Shown here: positions 1 to 8,993 of the stretch, piece by piece
Layout of the letters: the number at the start of each line of letters is the position of its first letter
How positions within the stretch are numbered: position 1 is the first letter of the stretch
NCBI RefSeq assembly: GCF_033095865.1
Contig: NZ_AP019365.1
Coordinates: 1,213,501 to 1,277,500, forward strand
Reading direction: 5' to 3'
DNA length: 64,000 nt
Source of the DNA: Pseudomonas sp. KU43P
GTDB lineage: Bacteria; Pseudomonadota; Gammaproteobacteria; Pseudomonadales; Pseudomonadaceae
The notes under the pieces: model-generated
What the model saw: only the letters and a program-made list of their open reading frames with translations
What the model was told of the DNA's origin: nothing
The model's database searches: none
Translations under genes and position numbers: made by a program

Positions 1-451
1 TCTCGGTGGCCAGCAATGCCGCGCCACCCCATTCACCACCCAGGCCCAGGCCTTGGCCGAAGCGCAGCAGGCAGAGCAGGATCGGCGCCCACACGCCAAT
101 GCTGTCATAACCTGGCAGTACGCCGATCAGGGTGGTCGAGACCCCCATCAGCAGCAGCGAGGCGACCAGGGTCGACTTGCGCCCGATACGGTCGCCAAAG
201 TGCCCGAACAGGGCCGAGCCCAGCGGGCGGGCGAGGAAGGCGATGCCGAAGGTGAGGAAGGCCGCCAGCATTTGCGCGGTGCCCGACCCGGACGGGAAGA
301 ACACCGGGCCGATCACCAGGGCGGCAGCGGTGGCATAGACGTAGAAGTCGTAGAACTCGATGGCCGTGCCGATGAAGCTGGCGGTGGCTACCCGCGCAGG
401 CGAATTGACCGGCGCGGCGGGCGCTTGGGCGTAGGTGCTGCTGGTGGTCAT
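1..451 (-). CDS. MHS-family major facilitator transporter, N-terminal part (cut by window edge)
   Basis: Inner-membrane secondary transporter of the metabolite:H+ symporter (MHS) type, the family of shikimate, proline/betaine and dicarboxylate carriers. Translating the reverse strand from the ATG at 451 gives about 150 residues. They include the IEFYDFYVYA motif in helix 1, the loop 2-3 signature FGDRIGRK, and GQGLGLGGEWGGA in helix 4, all typical of MHS carriers. The remaining two thirds lie beyond position 1. The substrate cannot be told from this part. The next 264 bases (452-715) hold no gene. Confidence 0.88.
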   Translation of the reverse strand, partial: MTTSSTYAQAPAAPVNSPARVATASFIGTAIEFYDFYVYATAAALVIGPVFFPSGSGTAQMLAAFLTFGIAFLARPLGSALFGHFGDRIGRKSTLVASLLLMGVSTTLIGVLPGYDSIGVWAPILLCLLRFGQGLGLGGEWGGAALLATE

Positions 452-700
452 TTAAGTAGGTCCCTAACAGTCTGTTCGTGCTCCATGGGCTTTGCCCGCG
501 CGTACCCAGGCAGGCACGGTGTCGCGGACGCCGGAGCGTATTGTTGTGGTCGCGTGACTGACGATAGCCCAGGGCGGGTAGGGGCGGGGTGCGGGCACTG
601 TTCGGGGTGATGAAGCAGGGCCGCGAGGCGCGTCAGTGGAGCGGACTGGCCGTGTAGCGCCGGGTGCGGGTAGCAGGCGGGACGGCGGGGCTGGGTAAGC

Positions 701-727
701 GTGACCCGAGTATAGCTAGCGGGTCAC
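701..727 (-). terminator. Hairpin over the stop codon of the CBS-domain gene
   Basis: GTGACCCG (701-708) and CGGGTCAC (720-727) form a perfect 8-bp stem that encloses the stop codon at 716-718. It ends the minus-strand ccsA-like/CBS pair. There is no clear U-tract, so its role as a terminator is an inference. Confidence 0.35.
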
Positions 728-1921
728 GGTCCACACCAGTACCTTGCTGGCGCAATTGTCCTCTGTTTCGAGGATTTCCAGGCGATAACGGCCGATCTTC
801 AGGCAAACAGCGCTTTCCGGGATACTTTCCAGTGCTTCGGTGACCAGCCCGTTGAGGGTTTTCGGGCCGCCGTCGCAGGGCAGGTGCCAGCCGAGCGTGC
901 GGTTGATTTCCCGTAGCGAGGCGGTGCCTTCGATGACGAAGGTGCCGTCGGCCTGAGGGTGTACGTGGGGGTTGTCCAGGCTCTGCTCGTCCTCGAACTC
1001 GCCGACGATTTCCTCGAGGATGTCTTCCAAGGTGACGATGCCTTGCACCTCGCCATACTCGTCGACCACCACGCCCAGGCGCCTTTGCTGCTTGTGGAAG
1101 TTCAGCAGCTGCAGCTGCAGGGGCGTGCTTTCCGGGACGAAGTAGGGTTCGTAGCAGGCGCTGTGCAGCGCCTCCAGGGTCAGCTCGGCCTTGGGCAGCA
1201 GGTGGCTGATGAGTTTGGTATTGAGGATCGCTTCGACCTGGTTGATGTCATTGTGATAGATCGGCAGGCGGGTGTGGCGGCTGACGATGAGCTGTTCGAT
1301 GATGCGCTCGATCGGCTCGTCCAGGTTGATGCCGTCGACCTCGTTGCGCGGCACCAGAATGTCATTGACGGTGATCTTGTCCAGAGACTGCAAGCCATCC
1401 AGCAAGCCGTGGCGCGGTGGCTCGAACGCGTCGTCCTCGTCGAATTCGTCATCCTCCTGAGGGTGCAGGGCGACGGCCGTGGGTTGCACGCGAAATGGGC
1501 GCAGCAACAGCTTGGCGCAACCATCGAGCAGGCAGGCCAGGGGCTGCAGCAGGGTAAGGGGCGGCTTGAGCAGGCTGATGCCGAGGCTGATGAACGCTTG
1601 CGGATTGCGCCGTGCAAGGCGCCGAGGGAGGTATTCGGCGAAGACCAGCAAGCCCAGGGTCGCCCCAACGCCCGCCAGCCAGAAGCCATGCTCGCCGTTG
1701 TAGCGCTGGCCGATCAAGCAGGCCAGGCCGAGCACCAGCAACTTGCCCAGGCTGGCGCAGAGCACCAGGGCCTGGGCCGGCAGCGGTGGTTGGCCGTCTT
1801 CGCCATTGCGCAGCGAACCGTTGAGTTGCAAACGGGCAGCATCCACTGCGGTGAACAGCGCCGACCACAGCAGCGCCAGTGCCAGAGTGCCGAGTAGCGG
1901 AGCGTACGGCAGGGTGTCCAT
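716..1921 (-). CDS. HlyC/CorC (CNNM-like) CBS-domain membrane protein
   Basis: Likely inner-membrane protein of the CNNM/CorC family, linked to divalent cation (Mg/Co) efflux. The N-terminal ~150 residues are hydrophobic with several membrane segments (DUF21/CNNM region). An acidic linker (EDDEFDEDDAFE) follows, then two CBS domains (about 175-310, with ITVNDILVPRNEVDGI and LGVVVDEYGEVQGIVTLEDILEEIVGE), then a C-terminal CorC/HlyC-type domain ending near residue 401. It starts with ATG at 1921, nine bases after the stop of the ccsA-like gene, so the two are probably one transcript. The family is certain; the transported ion is not shown. Confidence 0.88.
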   Translation of the reverse strand: MDTLPYAPLLGTLALALLWSALFTAVDAARLQLNGSLRNGEDGQPPLPAQALVLCASLGKLLVLGLACLIGQRYNGEHGFWLAGVGATLGLLVFAEYLPRRLARRNPQAFISLGISLLKPPLTLLQPLACLLDGCAKLLLRPFRVQPTAVALHPQEDDEFDEDDAFEPPRHGLLDGLQSLDKITVNDILVPRNEVDGINLDEPIERIIEQLIVSRHTRLPIYHNDINQVEAILNTKLISHLLPKAELTLEALHSACYEPYFVPESTPLQLQLLNFHKQQRRLGVVVDEYGEVQGIVTLEDILEEIVGEFEDEQSLDNPHVHPQADGTFVIEGTASLREINRTLGWHLPCDGGPKTLNGLVTEALESIPESAVCLKIGRYRLEILETEDNCASKVLVWTVTR

Positions 1922-1930
1922 GGGCGACCG

Positions 1931-2740
1931 TCAGATATGCAGGATGAATTCGCGAACCAGCTTGCTGCCGAAGTAGGCCAGCATCAGCAGGCAGAAACCG
2001 GCCAGGGTCCAGCGGATGGCCTTGTGGCCTCGCCAGCCCAGGCGGGTACGCCCCCACAGCAGCACGCTGAATACCACCCAGGCCACACAGGCCAGCAGGG
2101 TTTTGTGCACCAGGTGCTGGGCGAACAGGTTGTCGAGGAACAGCCAGCCGGAAATCAGCGACAGCGACAACAGGCACCAACCTGCCCACAAGAAGCCGAA
2201 CAGCAGGCTTTCCATGGTTTGCAGGGGCGGGAAGTTGCGGATCAGGCCGGACGGGTGCTTGTTCTTCAGCTGGCGATCCTGCAACAGCAGCAGCAGCGAC
2301 TGGAACACGGCGATGGTGAACAGCCCGTAGGCCAGGATCGACAGCAGGATATGCGCAAGGATGCCGGGTTCTTCGTTGATCAGCGGCACGGTGCCGGGTG
2401 GCGCGAACTGGGCCAGCAGTGCGGTGACCGCACCGAGCGGGAACAGCAGCACCAGCAGGTTCTCCACCGGGATGCGCAGGCAGGCCAGCAGGGTCAGGGC
2501 GATGACCGCCACGGCGATCAGGCTGGCGGCACTGAAGAAATCGAGGCTCAGGCCAAGTGGCGTGATCAGCTGGAAGAACAGGGCGCCGGCCTGAGCGAGC
2601 ACGGCGAGGGCGCCGAGTACGCCAAGCAGCCGCTTGTCGGCCTTGTTCGAGTGGGCCAGGCGCGAGCCTTGATAGACGGTCGCTGCTATATAAAGGCCGG
2701 CGGCGATCAGGTTGGGGATGAGGCTGGGTGAGGAGACCAT
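1931..2740 (-). CDS. CcsA/CcmC-like cytochrome c assembly (haem handling) inner-membrane protein
   Basis: Polytopic membrane protein of the CcsA/YpjD type, related to proteins that handle haem for cytochrome c assembly. I chose the ATG at 2740 (MVSSPSLIPNL, 269 aa) with AGGA just upstream. The frame stays open to 2908, but that extension translates a REP element and is not protein-like. About eight hydrophobic segments are visible, and the WAGWCLLSLSLISGWLF stretch lies in the family's conserved second half. The gene precedes the CBS gene in one minus-strand unit and is divergent from ffh. Membership in the CcsA superfamily is clear. A direct role in cytochrome c maturation is uncertain, because Pseudomonas has a separate Ccm system. 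Confidence 0.82.
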   Translation of the reverse strand: MVSSPSLIPNLIAAGLYIAATVYQGSRLAHSNKADKRLLGVLGALAVLAQAGALFFQLITPLGLSLDFFSAASLIAVAVIALTLLACLRIPVENLLVLLFPLGAVTALLAQFAPPGTVPLINEEPGILAHILLSILAYGLFTIAVFQSLLLLLQDRQLKNKHPSGLIRNFPPLQTMESLLFGFLWAGWCLLSLSLISGWLFLDNLFAQHLVHKTLLACVAWVVFSVLLWGRTRLGWRGHKAIRWTLAGFCLLMLAYFGSKLVREFILHI

Positions 2741-2811
2741 AAGTCCTGGTTGGCGAGCCTTAAAGAGACGGAGTTTGGCATAGATCGTCAGTGCCAAGGA
2801 AGTCTGGCAGG

Positions 2812-2905
2812 GCCCTATCGCCGGCAAGCTGGCTCCCGCAGGTACAGCGCAGCGCTCAAGTGCGGCGAAAGGCCTGTTGGAGCCGGCTTGCCGACGAATA
2901 GGGGG
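2812..2905. repeat. REP inverted pair, degenerate copy
   Basis: Two facing REP units (CCTATCGCCGGCAAGCTGGC near 2814 and GAGCCGGCTTGCCGACGA near 2879) with a 40-base spacer. Several mismatches against the clean copies show decay. It lies between the divergent ccsA-like gene and ffh. Confidence 0.8.
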
Positions 2906-2959
2906 CACCAGTCATCCAGGCCGATCAGCGCGTAGGTGTGCGCCGCCGCCGCTCTTCGC

Positions 2960-2965
2960 TATAAT
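2960..2965 (+). promoter_or_regulatory. Probable -10 box of the ffh promoter
   Basis: A perfect TATAAT lies about 85 bases before the ffh start. No convincing -35 box is present at 16-18 bases upstream, so this rests on the -10 element and position only. Confidence 0.4.
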
Positions 2966-3050
2966 CGCCGCCTTGCTGTGCCCGGCGCGTGTGCATTTTC
3001 ACCTGGGCACCTGACAAACCTCGGCTTTTACTGGGCCTGAAAGGATCACC

Positions 3051-4427
3051 ATGTTCGAAAACCTGACCGACCGCCTGTCACAGACGCTGCGCCATGTCAC
3101 CGGCAAGGCCAAGCTGACCGAAGACAATATCAAGGACACGTTGCGCGAAGTGCGCATGGCCCTGCTCGAGGCCGACGTTGCCCTGCCGGTGGTCAAGGAT
3201 TTCGTCAACAGCGTCAAGGAACGTGCAGTCGGCACCGAAGTGTCGCGCAGCCTGACCCCAGGCCAGGCCTTCGTGAAGATCGTCCAGGCCGAACTGGAAA
3301 GCCTGATGGGCGCGGCCAACGAAGACCTCGCACTCAATGCTGCACCACCTGCCGTGGTACTGATGGCCGGCCTGCAGGGCGCTGGTAAGACCACCACCGC
3401 CGGCAAGCTTGCGCGCTTCCTCAAGGAGCGCAAGAAAAAGAGCGTGATGGTGGTCTCGGCCGACGTTTACCGCCCGGCGGCGATCAAGCAGTTGGAAACC
3501 CTGGCCAACGACATCGGCGTTACCTTCTTCCCGTCCGACATCAGCCAGAAGCCGGTGGCCATCGCCGAAGCGGCGATCCGCGAGGCCAAGCTCAAGTTCA
3601 TCGACGTGGTCATCGTCGACACCGCCGGCCGTCTGCATATCGACGCCGACATGATGGATGAGATCAAGGCGCTGCATGCCGCGGTCAAGCCGATCGAGAC
3701 CTTGTTCGTGGTCGACGCCATGACCGGCCAGGACGCCGCCAATACCGCCAAGGCCTTTGGCGAAGCCCTGCCGCTGACCGGCGTGGTGCTGACCAAGGTC
3801 GACGGTGACGCCCGTGGCGGTGCCGCGCTGTCGGTACGTGCCATCACCGGCAAGCCGATCAAGTTCATCGGTATGGGTGAGAAGACCGAGGCCCTCGAGC
3901 CCTTCCACCCGGACCGTGTCGCTTCGCGCATCCTCGGCATGGGCGATGTGCTCAGCCTGATCGAGCAGGCCGAGCAGACCATCGACAAGGCCAAGGCCGA
4001 CAAGCTGGCCAAAAAGCTGAAGAAGGGCAAGGGCTTCGATCTCGAAGACTTCCGCGACCAACTGCAGCAGATGAAGAACATGGGCGGCCTGGGCGGGCTG
4101 ATGGACAAGCTGCCGAGCATCGGCGGCGTCAACCTGTCGCAGATGGGCAACGCCCAGGGCGCGGCCGAGAAGCAGTTCAAGCAGATGGAAGCGATCATCA
4201 ACTCGATGACCCCGGCCGAGCGCCGTGACCCTGACCTGATCAGCGGTTCGCGCAAGCGCCGTATCGCCCTAGGCTCCGGTACCCAGGTGCAGGATATCGG
4301 CCGGCTGATCAAGCAGCACAAGCAGATGCAGAAGATGATGAAGAAATTCTCTGCCAAGGGCGGCATGGCCAAGATGATGCGCGGCCTGGGCGGGATGCTG
4401 CCGGGCGGCGGCATGCCGAAGCTGTAA
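3051..4427 (+). CDS. ffh: Signal recognition particle GTPase Ffh (SRP54)
   Basis: Protein part of the signal recognition particle. With 4.5S RNA it binds hydrophobic signal sequences on the ribosome and docks to FtsY at the membrane. The 458 aa match the usual length. An N domain (1-90) is followed by the G domain with P-loop GLQGAGKT at 107-114, DTAGR near 190 and [10 protein letters not shown] near 248. The C-terminal methionine-rich M domain (about 300-458) contains [13 protein letters not shown], the RNA-binding helix-turn-helix, and ends in [12 protein letters not shown]. The ATG at 3051 follows AAAGGA at a good distance. The gene stands directly before the rpsP operon. Confidence 0.98.
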   Translation: MFENLTDRLSQTLRHVTGKAKLTEDNIKDTLREVRMALLEADVALPVVKDFVNSVKERAVGTEVSRSLTPGQAFVKIVQAELESLMGAANEDLALNAAPPAVVLMAGLQGAGKTTTAGKLARFLKERKKKSVMVVSADVYRPAAIKQLETLANDIGVTFFPSDISQKPVAIAEAAIREAKLKFIDVVIVDTAGRLHIDADMMDEIKALHAAVKPIETLFVVDAMTGQDAANTAKAFGEALPLTGVVLTKVDGDARGGAALSVRAITGKPIKFIGMGEKTEALEPFHPDRVASRILGMGDVLSLIEQAEQTIDKAKADKLAKKLKKGKGFDLEDFRDQLQQMKNMGGLGGLMDKLPSIGGVNLSQMGNAQGAAEKQFKQMEAIINSMTPAERRDPDLISGSRKRRIALGSGTQVQDIGRLIKQHKQMQKMMKKFSAKGGMAKMMRGLGGMLPGGGMPKL

Positions 4428-4471
4428 CCCTATTCCGAGGGGCCGTTCGTCATCGTGCGCCCCCTCAGAAC

Positions 4472-4487
4472 CCCCGCTTGAGCGGGG
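4472..4487 (+). terminator. Hairpin after ffh
   Basis: CCCCGCT (4472-4478), a two-base loop and AGCGGGG (4481-4487) form a strong 7-bp stem 44 bases after the ffh stop. No T-tract follows, so termination may be weak or factor-assisted. Confidence 0.4.
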
Positions 4488-4557
4488 CAACGGCCGCGAA
4501 TTCGCGGCGCAACCGGCAAATCTGGACGGCAGGGCGTGGCCTTGCCGAAAAAGTCAT

Positions 4558-4586
4558 TTGCAAATGTCCGTGTATTCCCCGAGAAT
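4558..4586 (+). promoter_or_regulatory. Possible sigma-70 promoter of the rpsP operon
   Basis: TTGCAA (4558-4563) and GAGAAT (4581-4586) are separated by 17 bases, about 86 bases before rpsP. Each box matches 4 of 6 consensus positions. The 245 bases between ffh and rpsP hold no gene. Confidence 0.35.
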
Positions 4587-4672
4587 ATGCGGCCTTTTGG
4601 GCACCCGTGTGCCTATTTGGCATTCAGATTTGCAGTACCAACTGCAGCACCGACTATAGGAACGATGTTCAC

Positions 4673-4924
4673 ATGGTAACCATTCGTCTGGCCCGTGGCG
4701 GCTCGAAAAAGCGCCCATTCTACCACCTGACCGTGACCAACTCGCGTAACGCCCGTGACGGCCGTTTCGTTGAGCGCGTAGGTTTCTTCAACCCGATCGC
4801 TGCTGGCGCCGAAGTCAAGCTGTCGGTCAACCAAGAGCGCGTCAACTACTGGCTGAGCCAGGGTGCACAGCCGTCTGAGCGCGTTGCTCAGCTGCTGAAG
4901 GACGCTGCCAAGGCTGCTGCCTGA
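4673..4924 (+). CDS. rpsP: 30S ribosomal protein bS16
   Basis: Small-subunit ribosomal protein needed for 30S assembly. The start at 4673 gives [19 protein letters not shown], the conserved bS16 N-terminus, and 83 aa. An in-frame upstream extension exists but has no bS16 character. The segment [13 protein letters not shown] near residue 28 is the family signature. It is first in the classical rpsP-rimM-trmD-rplS operon, with the next start only five bases after its stop. Confidence 0.98.
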   Translation: MVTIRLARGGSKKRPFYHLTVTNSRNARDGRFVERVGFFNPIAAGAEVKLSVNQERVNYWLSQGAQPSERVAQLLKDAAKAAA

Positions 4925-4929
4925 GCAGT

Positions 4930-5466
4930 ATGAACGCGACGCCAGAAAAGGCTGACGACCTGATCGTCGTTGGCAAGATTTTTTCGGTTCACGGCGTTCG
5001 CGGCGAGGTGAAGGTGTATTCCTTTACCGATCCGATTGAAAACCTGTTGGATTATCCGCGCTGGACGCTTCGGCACGAAGGCAAGGTAAAGCAGGTCGAG
5101 CTGGTCAGCGGTCGTGGCTCCCAGAAGGGCCTGGTCGTGAAACTGAAAGGCCTCGATGATCGTGATGAAGCGCGTCTTCTGAGCGGCTTCGAAATCTGCA
5201 TTGCGCGGAGCCTTTTGCCCAACCTGGCCGCAGACGAGTACTACTGGTACCAGCTGCAGGGCCTGAAGGTCATCAACCAGGACGAACTACTGTTCGGCAA
5301 GGTCGATCACCTGTTGGAGACCGGTGCGAACGATGTAATGGTGGTCAAGCCGTGTGCAGGCAGCCTGGATGATCGCGAGCGTCTGTTGCCCTATACGGCG
5401 CAATGCGTGCTCAACGTCGACCTGGAAGCAGGCGTAATGCGGGTTGAATGGGACGCGGACTTCTAA
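4930..5466 (+). CDS. rimM: Ribosome maturation factor RimM
   Basis: 16S rRNA processing and 30S assembly factor that binds uS19 in the 3' head domain. The 178 aa begin with the RimM barrel (VVGKIFSVHGVRGEVKVYSFTD). The C-terminal PRC-barrel part carries the YYWYQLQGLKVINQD motif around residue 100. It ends with the family-typical MRVEWDADF. It lies between rpsP and trmD with gaps of five and three bases, which supports translational coupling. Confidence 0.97.
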   Translation: MNATPEKADDLIVVGKIFSVHGVRGEVKVYSFTDPIENLLDYPRWTLRHEGKVKQVELVSGRGSQKGLVVKLKGLDDRDEARLLSGFEICIARSLLPNLAADEYYWYQLQGLKVINQDELLFGKVDHLLETGANDVMVVKPCAGSLDDRERLLPYTAQCVLNVDLEAGVMRVEWDADF

Positions 5467-5469
5467 ACG

Positions 5470-6222
5470 ATGGGTAACCTTCGCGTAGACGTCATCACGT
5501 TGTTCCCCGAGATGTTCTCGGCCATCACTGAGTACGGCATTACCAGCCGCGCGGTGAAACAGGGGTTGCTTCAGGTGACTTGCTGGAACCCGCGGGACTA
5601 CACCACAGATCGTCACCATACGGTGGATGATCGGCCGTTTGGCGGTGGTCCGGGCATGGTGATGAAAATCAAGCCTCTGGAAGACGCCCTGGTTAGCGCC
5701 AGGCAAGCGACCGGAGCATCGGCAAAGGTGATCTACCTTTCGCCGCAAGGCCGCAAGCTGACTCAGCAGGCGGTCAAAGGCCTGGCAGAGCAGGAATCGT
5801 TGATCCTGATCGCCGGTCGTTATGAAGGCATCGACGAGCGCTTTATCGAGGCTCATGTCGATGAGGAGTGGTCGATTGGCGACTATGTGCTTTCCGGTGG
5901 CGAGCTGCCGGCCATGGTACTGATCGATGCGGTTACGCGGCTGCTGCCCGGAGCTTTAGGGCATGTGGACTCGGCGGAAGAAGATTCCTTCACCGACGGT
6001 CTGCTCGATTGCCCGCACTACACCCGACCCGAGGTGTATGCGGATCAGCGCGTTCCCGACGTGTTGCTAAGTGGCAACCATGCACACATCCGGCGTTGGA
6101 GGATGAAGCAGTCCCTTGGTAGGACCTTCGAACGACGCGCCGATCTTCTGGAAAGTCGCTCGCTTTCTGGAGAAGAGAAGAAGCTGCTCGAGGAATACCT
6201 CCGCGAGCGGGACGATAGTTAA
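5470..6222 (+). CDS. trmD: tRNA (guanine-37-N1)-methyltransferase TrmD
   Basis: Methylates G37 next to the anticodon of tRNAs reading CNN codons, using S-adenosylmethionine, and so prevents +1 slippage. The 250 aa match the family. GGGPGMVMK (near 58), YLSPQGRKL (near 90) and the deep-knot SAM site [13 protein letters not shown] through [14 protein letters not shown] (about 113-145) are all present. The C-terminal helical domain ends near residue 250. Third gene of the operon, three bases after rimM. It acts in the cytoplasm as a dimer. Confidence 0.98.
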   Translation: MGNLRVDVITLFPEMFSAITEYGITSRAVKQGLLQVTCWNPRDYTTDRHHTVDDRPFGGGPGMVMKIKPLEDALVSARQATGASAKVIYLSPQGRKLTQQAVKGLAEQESLILIAGRYEGIDERFIEAHVDEEWSIGDYVLSGGELPAMVLIDAVTRLLPGALGHVDSAEEDSFTDGLLDCPHYTRPEVYADQRVPDVLLSGNHAHIRRWRMKQSLGRTFERRADLLESRSLSGEEKKLLEEYLRERDDS

Positions 6223-6264
6223 ACGTATCGATGGTGGATCACGTATCCATCTTAGGAGCACAGC

Positions 6265-6615
6265 ATGACCAACAAGATCATCCAGCAGCTCGAAGCCGAG
6301 CAGATGAGCAAGGAAATCCCGACCTTCGCACCAGGCGACACCGTTGTCGTCCAGGTTAAAGTGAAGGAAGGTGAGCGTTCCCGTCTGCAGGCGTTCGAAG
6401 GCGTCGTCATCGCCAAGCGTAACCGCGGTCTGAACAGCGCCTTCACCGTGCGCAAGATCTCCAGCGGCGTTGGCGTAGAGCGTACCTTCCAGACCTACAG
6501 CCCGCAGATCGACAGCCTGGCCGTGAAACGTCGTGGTGACGTGCGTAAAGCCAAGCTGTACTACCTGCGCGACCTGTCCGGCAAAGCCGCTCGCATCAAG
6601 GAAAAACTGTCCTGA
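6265..6615 (+). CDS. rplS: 50S ribosomal protein bL19
   Basis: Large-subunit ribosomal protein at the 30S-50S interface. The 116 aa contain [19 protein letters not shown] and [12 protein letters not shown], the bL19 signature, and end with [18 protein letters not shown] lies before the ATG at 6265. The 42-base gap after trmD allows its own ribosome binding. It is last in the operon and is followed by a strong intrinsic terminator. Confidence 0.98.
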   Translation: MTNKIIQQLEAEQMSKEIPTFAPGDTVVVQVKVKEGERSRLQAFEGVVIAKRNRGLNSAFTVRKISSGVGVERTFQTYSPQIDSLAVKRRGDVRKAKLYYLRDLSGKAARIKEKLS

Positions 6616-6651
6616 GTACAGTTTGCCCGGTGGCTCAGGCCGCCTAGCGAG

Positions 6652-6679
6652 AAAAAAGCAGCCTTCGGGCTGCTTTTTT
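6652..6679 (+). terminator. Rho-independent terminator of the rpsP-rplS operon
   Basis: AGCAGCC (6657-6663), a TTCG tetraloop and GGCTGCT (6668-6674), preceded by six A and followed by T residues. The A/T flanks would let it work on both strands. Confidence 0.95.
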
Positions 6680-6709
6680 GCTTTTTGAATCCCCTGCGAT
6701 GTACCAGAC

Positions 6710-7117
6710 ATGACTGCCAGAGACCAGGAAATCCAGCGCCGCACCGAACTGTCGGTGACCCGCGTGACCAAAGCCGTTTTCCCCAATACCACCAACCACC
6801 ACAACACCCTGTTCGGCGGCACCGCGCTGGCGTGGATGGACGAAGTGTCGTTCATCGCCGCCACGCGTTTCTGCCGCCTGCCACTGGTGACCGTATCCAC
6901 CGACCGTATCGACTTCAAGCACCCTATTCCAGCGGGTTCCATCGTCGAACTGGTCGGTACGGTGATCAAGGTCGGCAACACCAGCCTGCAGGTGCAGGTC
7001 GACGTGTTCGTCGAGAACATGTACCTGGACGGCCGCGAGCGGGCCATCCATGGCGTGTTCAGCTTCGTTGCCATCGACGAGGACAAGCGCCCGGTACCCG
7101 TGCTGCCTCAGGCCTGA
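6710..7117 (+). CDS. Acyl-CoA thioesterase, YciA-like hotdog fold
   Basis: Cytoplasmic acyl-CoA thioester hydrolase of the hotdog superfamily (4HBT, YciA/BFIT type). The 135 aa carry NTTNHHNTLFGGTALAWMDE (about 24-43). This is the conserved block with the catalytic-site Asn and the Gly-Gly turn before the hotdog helix. STDRIDFKHPI follows near residue 64. It follows the rplS terminator, so it has its own promoter or depends on read-through. Its last ten bases overlap the end of the convergent antiporter gene. Chain-length preference cannot be read from the sequence. Confidence 0.88.
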   Translation: MTARDQEIQRRTELSVTRVTKAVFPNTTNHHNTLFGGTALAWMDEVSFIAATRFCRLPLVTVSTDRIDFKHPIPAGSIVELVGTVIKVGNTSLQVQVDVFVENMYLDGRERAIHGVFSFVAIDEDKRPVPVLPQA

Positions 7118-8925
7118 TTCAACTCCGCTACTGCAGGTTCCACCAACGCCACCAGCGTCCAGCCAGCTTGAGGTTGCAGCGGTTCGTCAGGGCTGGCGAC
7201 ATGCACCCAACCGTGTTCGTCACGGGCAAACAGCAGGTGCGCCCGTTCGCCATGCAGGGCTCGGTAATCCTCCCAGTCGAAGCCTTCGGTAAGCGTGGTG
7301 CTGTAGAACTCCGCGCCTTCGTGCAGGCGGTTTGCCAGTTGCAGATAGGTCATCGGGCTTGCGCCGAGCAGATGCCCGCGGTGCTCTTCGGCGGCCCGGT
7401 GCTTGTCGCTGCGCTGCTTCTCCAGGCCGCTGGCCAGCACGAACAGGCGGTCATGGCCAAAATCATGGCGAAAGCGGGCGCAGGCCAGGGCATTGATCTC
7501 GCCCGCAGGCGACAACCCCAGCAGATGGCCCAGGCCGACCAGGTCCAGGTGCGCATCGGCATGCTGCGAGGCCGGGTTGCCAAAATAGGTGGGCAGCCCG
7601 TCCATGCGCGCTGCGCGAATGTTTTCCCAGCTCGAATCGGTCAGCAGCACGCGACAGCCCAATTGCTGCAAGGCCTTGGCAATGGCCCGGGCCGGCTCGT
7701 TGGCGCCGACGATGAGAAAGCCGCTGGGCGCCGGCTCTGCAACCTTGAGCAGGCGTGCCAGGGGGCGTGCCGTGGCGCTTTGTATGACCACGGTGCCGAT
7801 GATCACGGCGAAGGTCAGCGGCACCAGCAGCAGGGCGCCCTGGTGGCCGGCTTCATGCAGGCGGATGGCGAAGATCGCCGACACCGCCGCGGCGACGATG
7901 CCGCGTGGCGCGACCCAGGCGAGCAGGGCGCGTTCGCGCCAGTTCAGCGATGAGCCCAAGGTCGACAGCGCCACATTGAGCGGCCGCGCCAGCAACTGGA
8001 TCACCAGCAGCAGTGCCAGCACAGCCGGCCCCAGGCCGATCATGGCGTGCAGGTCGAGGCGCGCGGCGAGCAGGATGAACAGGCCGGAAATCAGCAATAC
8101 GCTGAGGTTTTCCTTGAAGTGCAGGATCTGCCGCACATCGACCCCGCGCATGTTGGCCAGCCACATGCCCATCACCGTGACGGCCAGCAGCCCGGACTCG
8201 TGGACGATCTGGTTGGCGGCGATGAAAATGCCCAGTACCGCGGCCAGCGAGGCCAGGTTGTGCAGGTATTCCGGCAGCCACTGTTCGCGCATGATCTGCC
8301 CGAGCAGCCAGCCGCCTGCCGCACCCAGGGCGCTGCCGCAGAAGATCACCCCGGCGAAGGTCACCAGGCTCTGGGTCAGGCCGTCGCCCGCGCCACTGGC
8401 GATGATGAAGCTGTACACCACCACGGCCAGCAGGGCTCCGATCGGGTCGATCATGATGCCTTCCCAGCGCAGGATATTGGCGATGGCTGCCTTGGGCCGT
8501 ACCACCCGCAGCATCGGCACGATCACGGTGGGGCCGGTGACCAGGGTCAGGGTGCCGAACAGGATCGCCAAGGGCCAGTCGAAGCCCAGCAGCCAGTGGG
8601 TGGCCAGCGCGATCACCAGCCAGGTCGACAGCGCGCCCACGGTAACCAGCCGGTGCACCACGCTGCCGATGTCGCGCCACTGCGACAGGTGCAGGGTCAG
8701 GCTGCCCTCGAACAGGATCAGCGCCACTGCCAGCGACACCAGCGGCATCAGCAATGGGCCGAACAGCGCTTGCGGGTCGAGCCAGCCAAGGATCGGGCCG
8801 GCGAGGATGCCGGCCAGCAGGAGAAACAGAATGGCGGGTAATTTCAAGCGCCAGGCCAGCCATTGGCAGGCCAGGGCGGCAGCGCCGATACCGCCGACGC
8901 TGAGAAGGATCTGCTGTTCGTTCAT
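7108..8925 (-). CDS. CPA1-type sodium/proton antiporter with C-terminal TrkA-N-like domain
   Basis: Inner-membrane Na+(K+)/H+ exchanger. Residues 1-390 hold about twelve hydrophobic segments with ILFEGSLTLHL (near 70-80), the stretch GPTVIVPMLRVVRP and WEGIMIDPIGALLAVVVY (a buried-Asp type antiporter motif). A cytoplasmic domain begins at about 401 (SGFLIVGANEPARAIAKAL) and resembles a Rossmann-type TrkA-N nucleotide-binding domain, which probably gates transport. The start at 8925 follows GGGAG at 5 bases. The gene is divergent from xerD with 68 bases between. Ion specificity is inferred only from the family. Confidence 0.87.
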   Translation of the reverse strand: MNEQQILLSVGGIGAAALACQWLAWRLKLPAILFLLLAGILAGPILGWLDPQALFGPLLMPLVSLAVALILFEGSLTLHLSQWRDIGSVVHRLVTVGALSTWLVIALATHWLLGFDWPLAILFGTLTLVTGPTVIVPMLRVVRPKAAIANILRWEGIMIDPIGALLAVVVYSFIIASGAGDGLTQSLVTFAGVIFCGSALGAAGGWLLGQIMREQWLPEYLHNLASLAAVLGIFIAANQIVHESGLLAVTVMGMWLANMRGVDVRQILHFKENLSVLLISGLFILLAARLDLHAMIGLGPAVLALLLVIQLLARPLNVALSTLGSSLNWRERALLAWVAPRGIVAAAVSAIFAIRLHEAGHQGALLLVPLTFAVIIGTVVIQSATARPLARLLKVAEPAPSGFLIVGANEPARAIAKALQQLGCRVLLTDSSWENIRAARMDGLPTYFGNPASQHADAHLDLVGLGHLLGLSPAGEINALACARFRHDFGHDRLFVLASGLEKQRSDKHRAAEEHRGHLLGASPMTYLQLANRLHEGAEFYSTTLTEGFDWEDYRALHGERAHLLFARDEHGWVHVASPDEPLQPQAGWTLVALVEPAVAELNQA

Positions 8926-8993
8926 GCGGGCTCCCTATGCCGGCGTGGTTATGAAAGACTAAGCGCCATTTCGTCGTTTGCCACCGAGTTTTC

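Noticed and set aside
2741..2908. N-terminal extension of the CcsA-like protein
   Set aside because: It translates the REP element and lacks a ribosome site; the ATG at 2740 fits the family.
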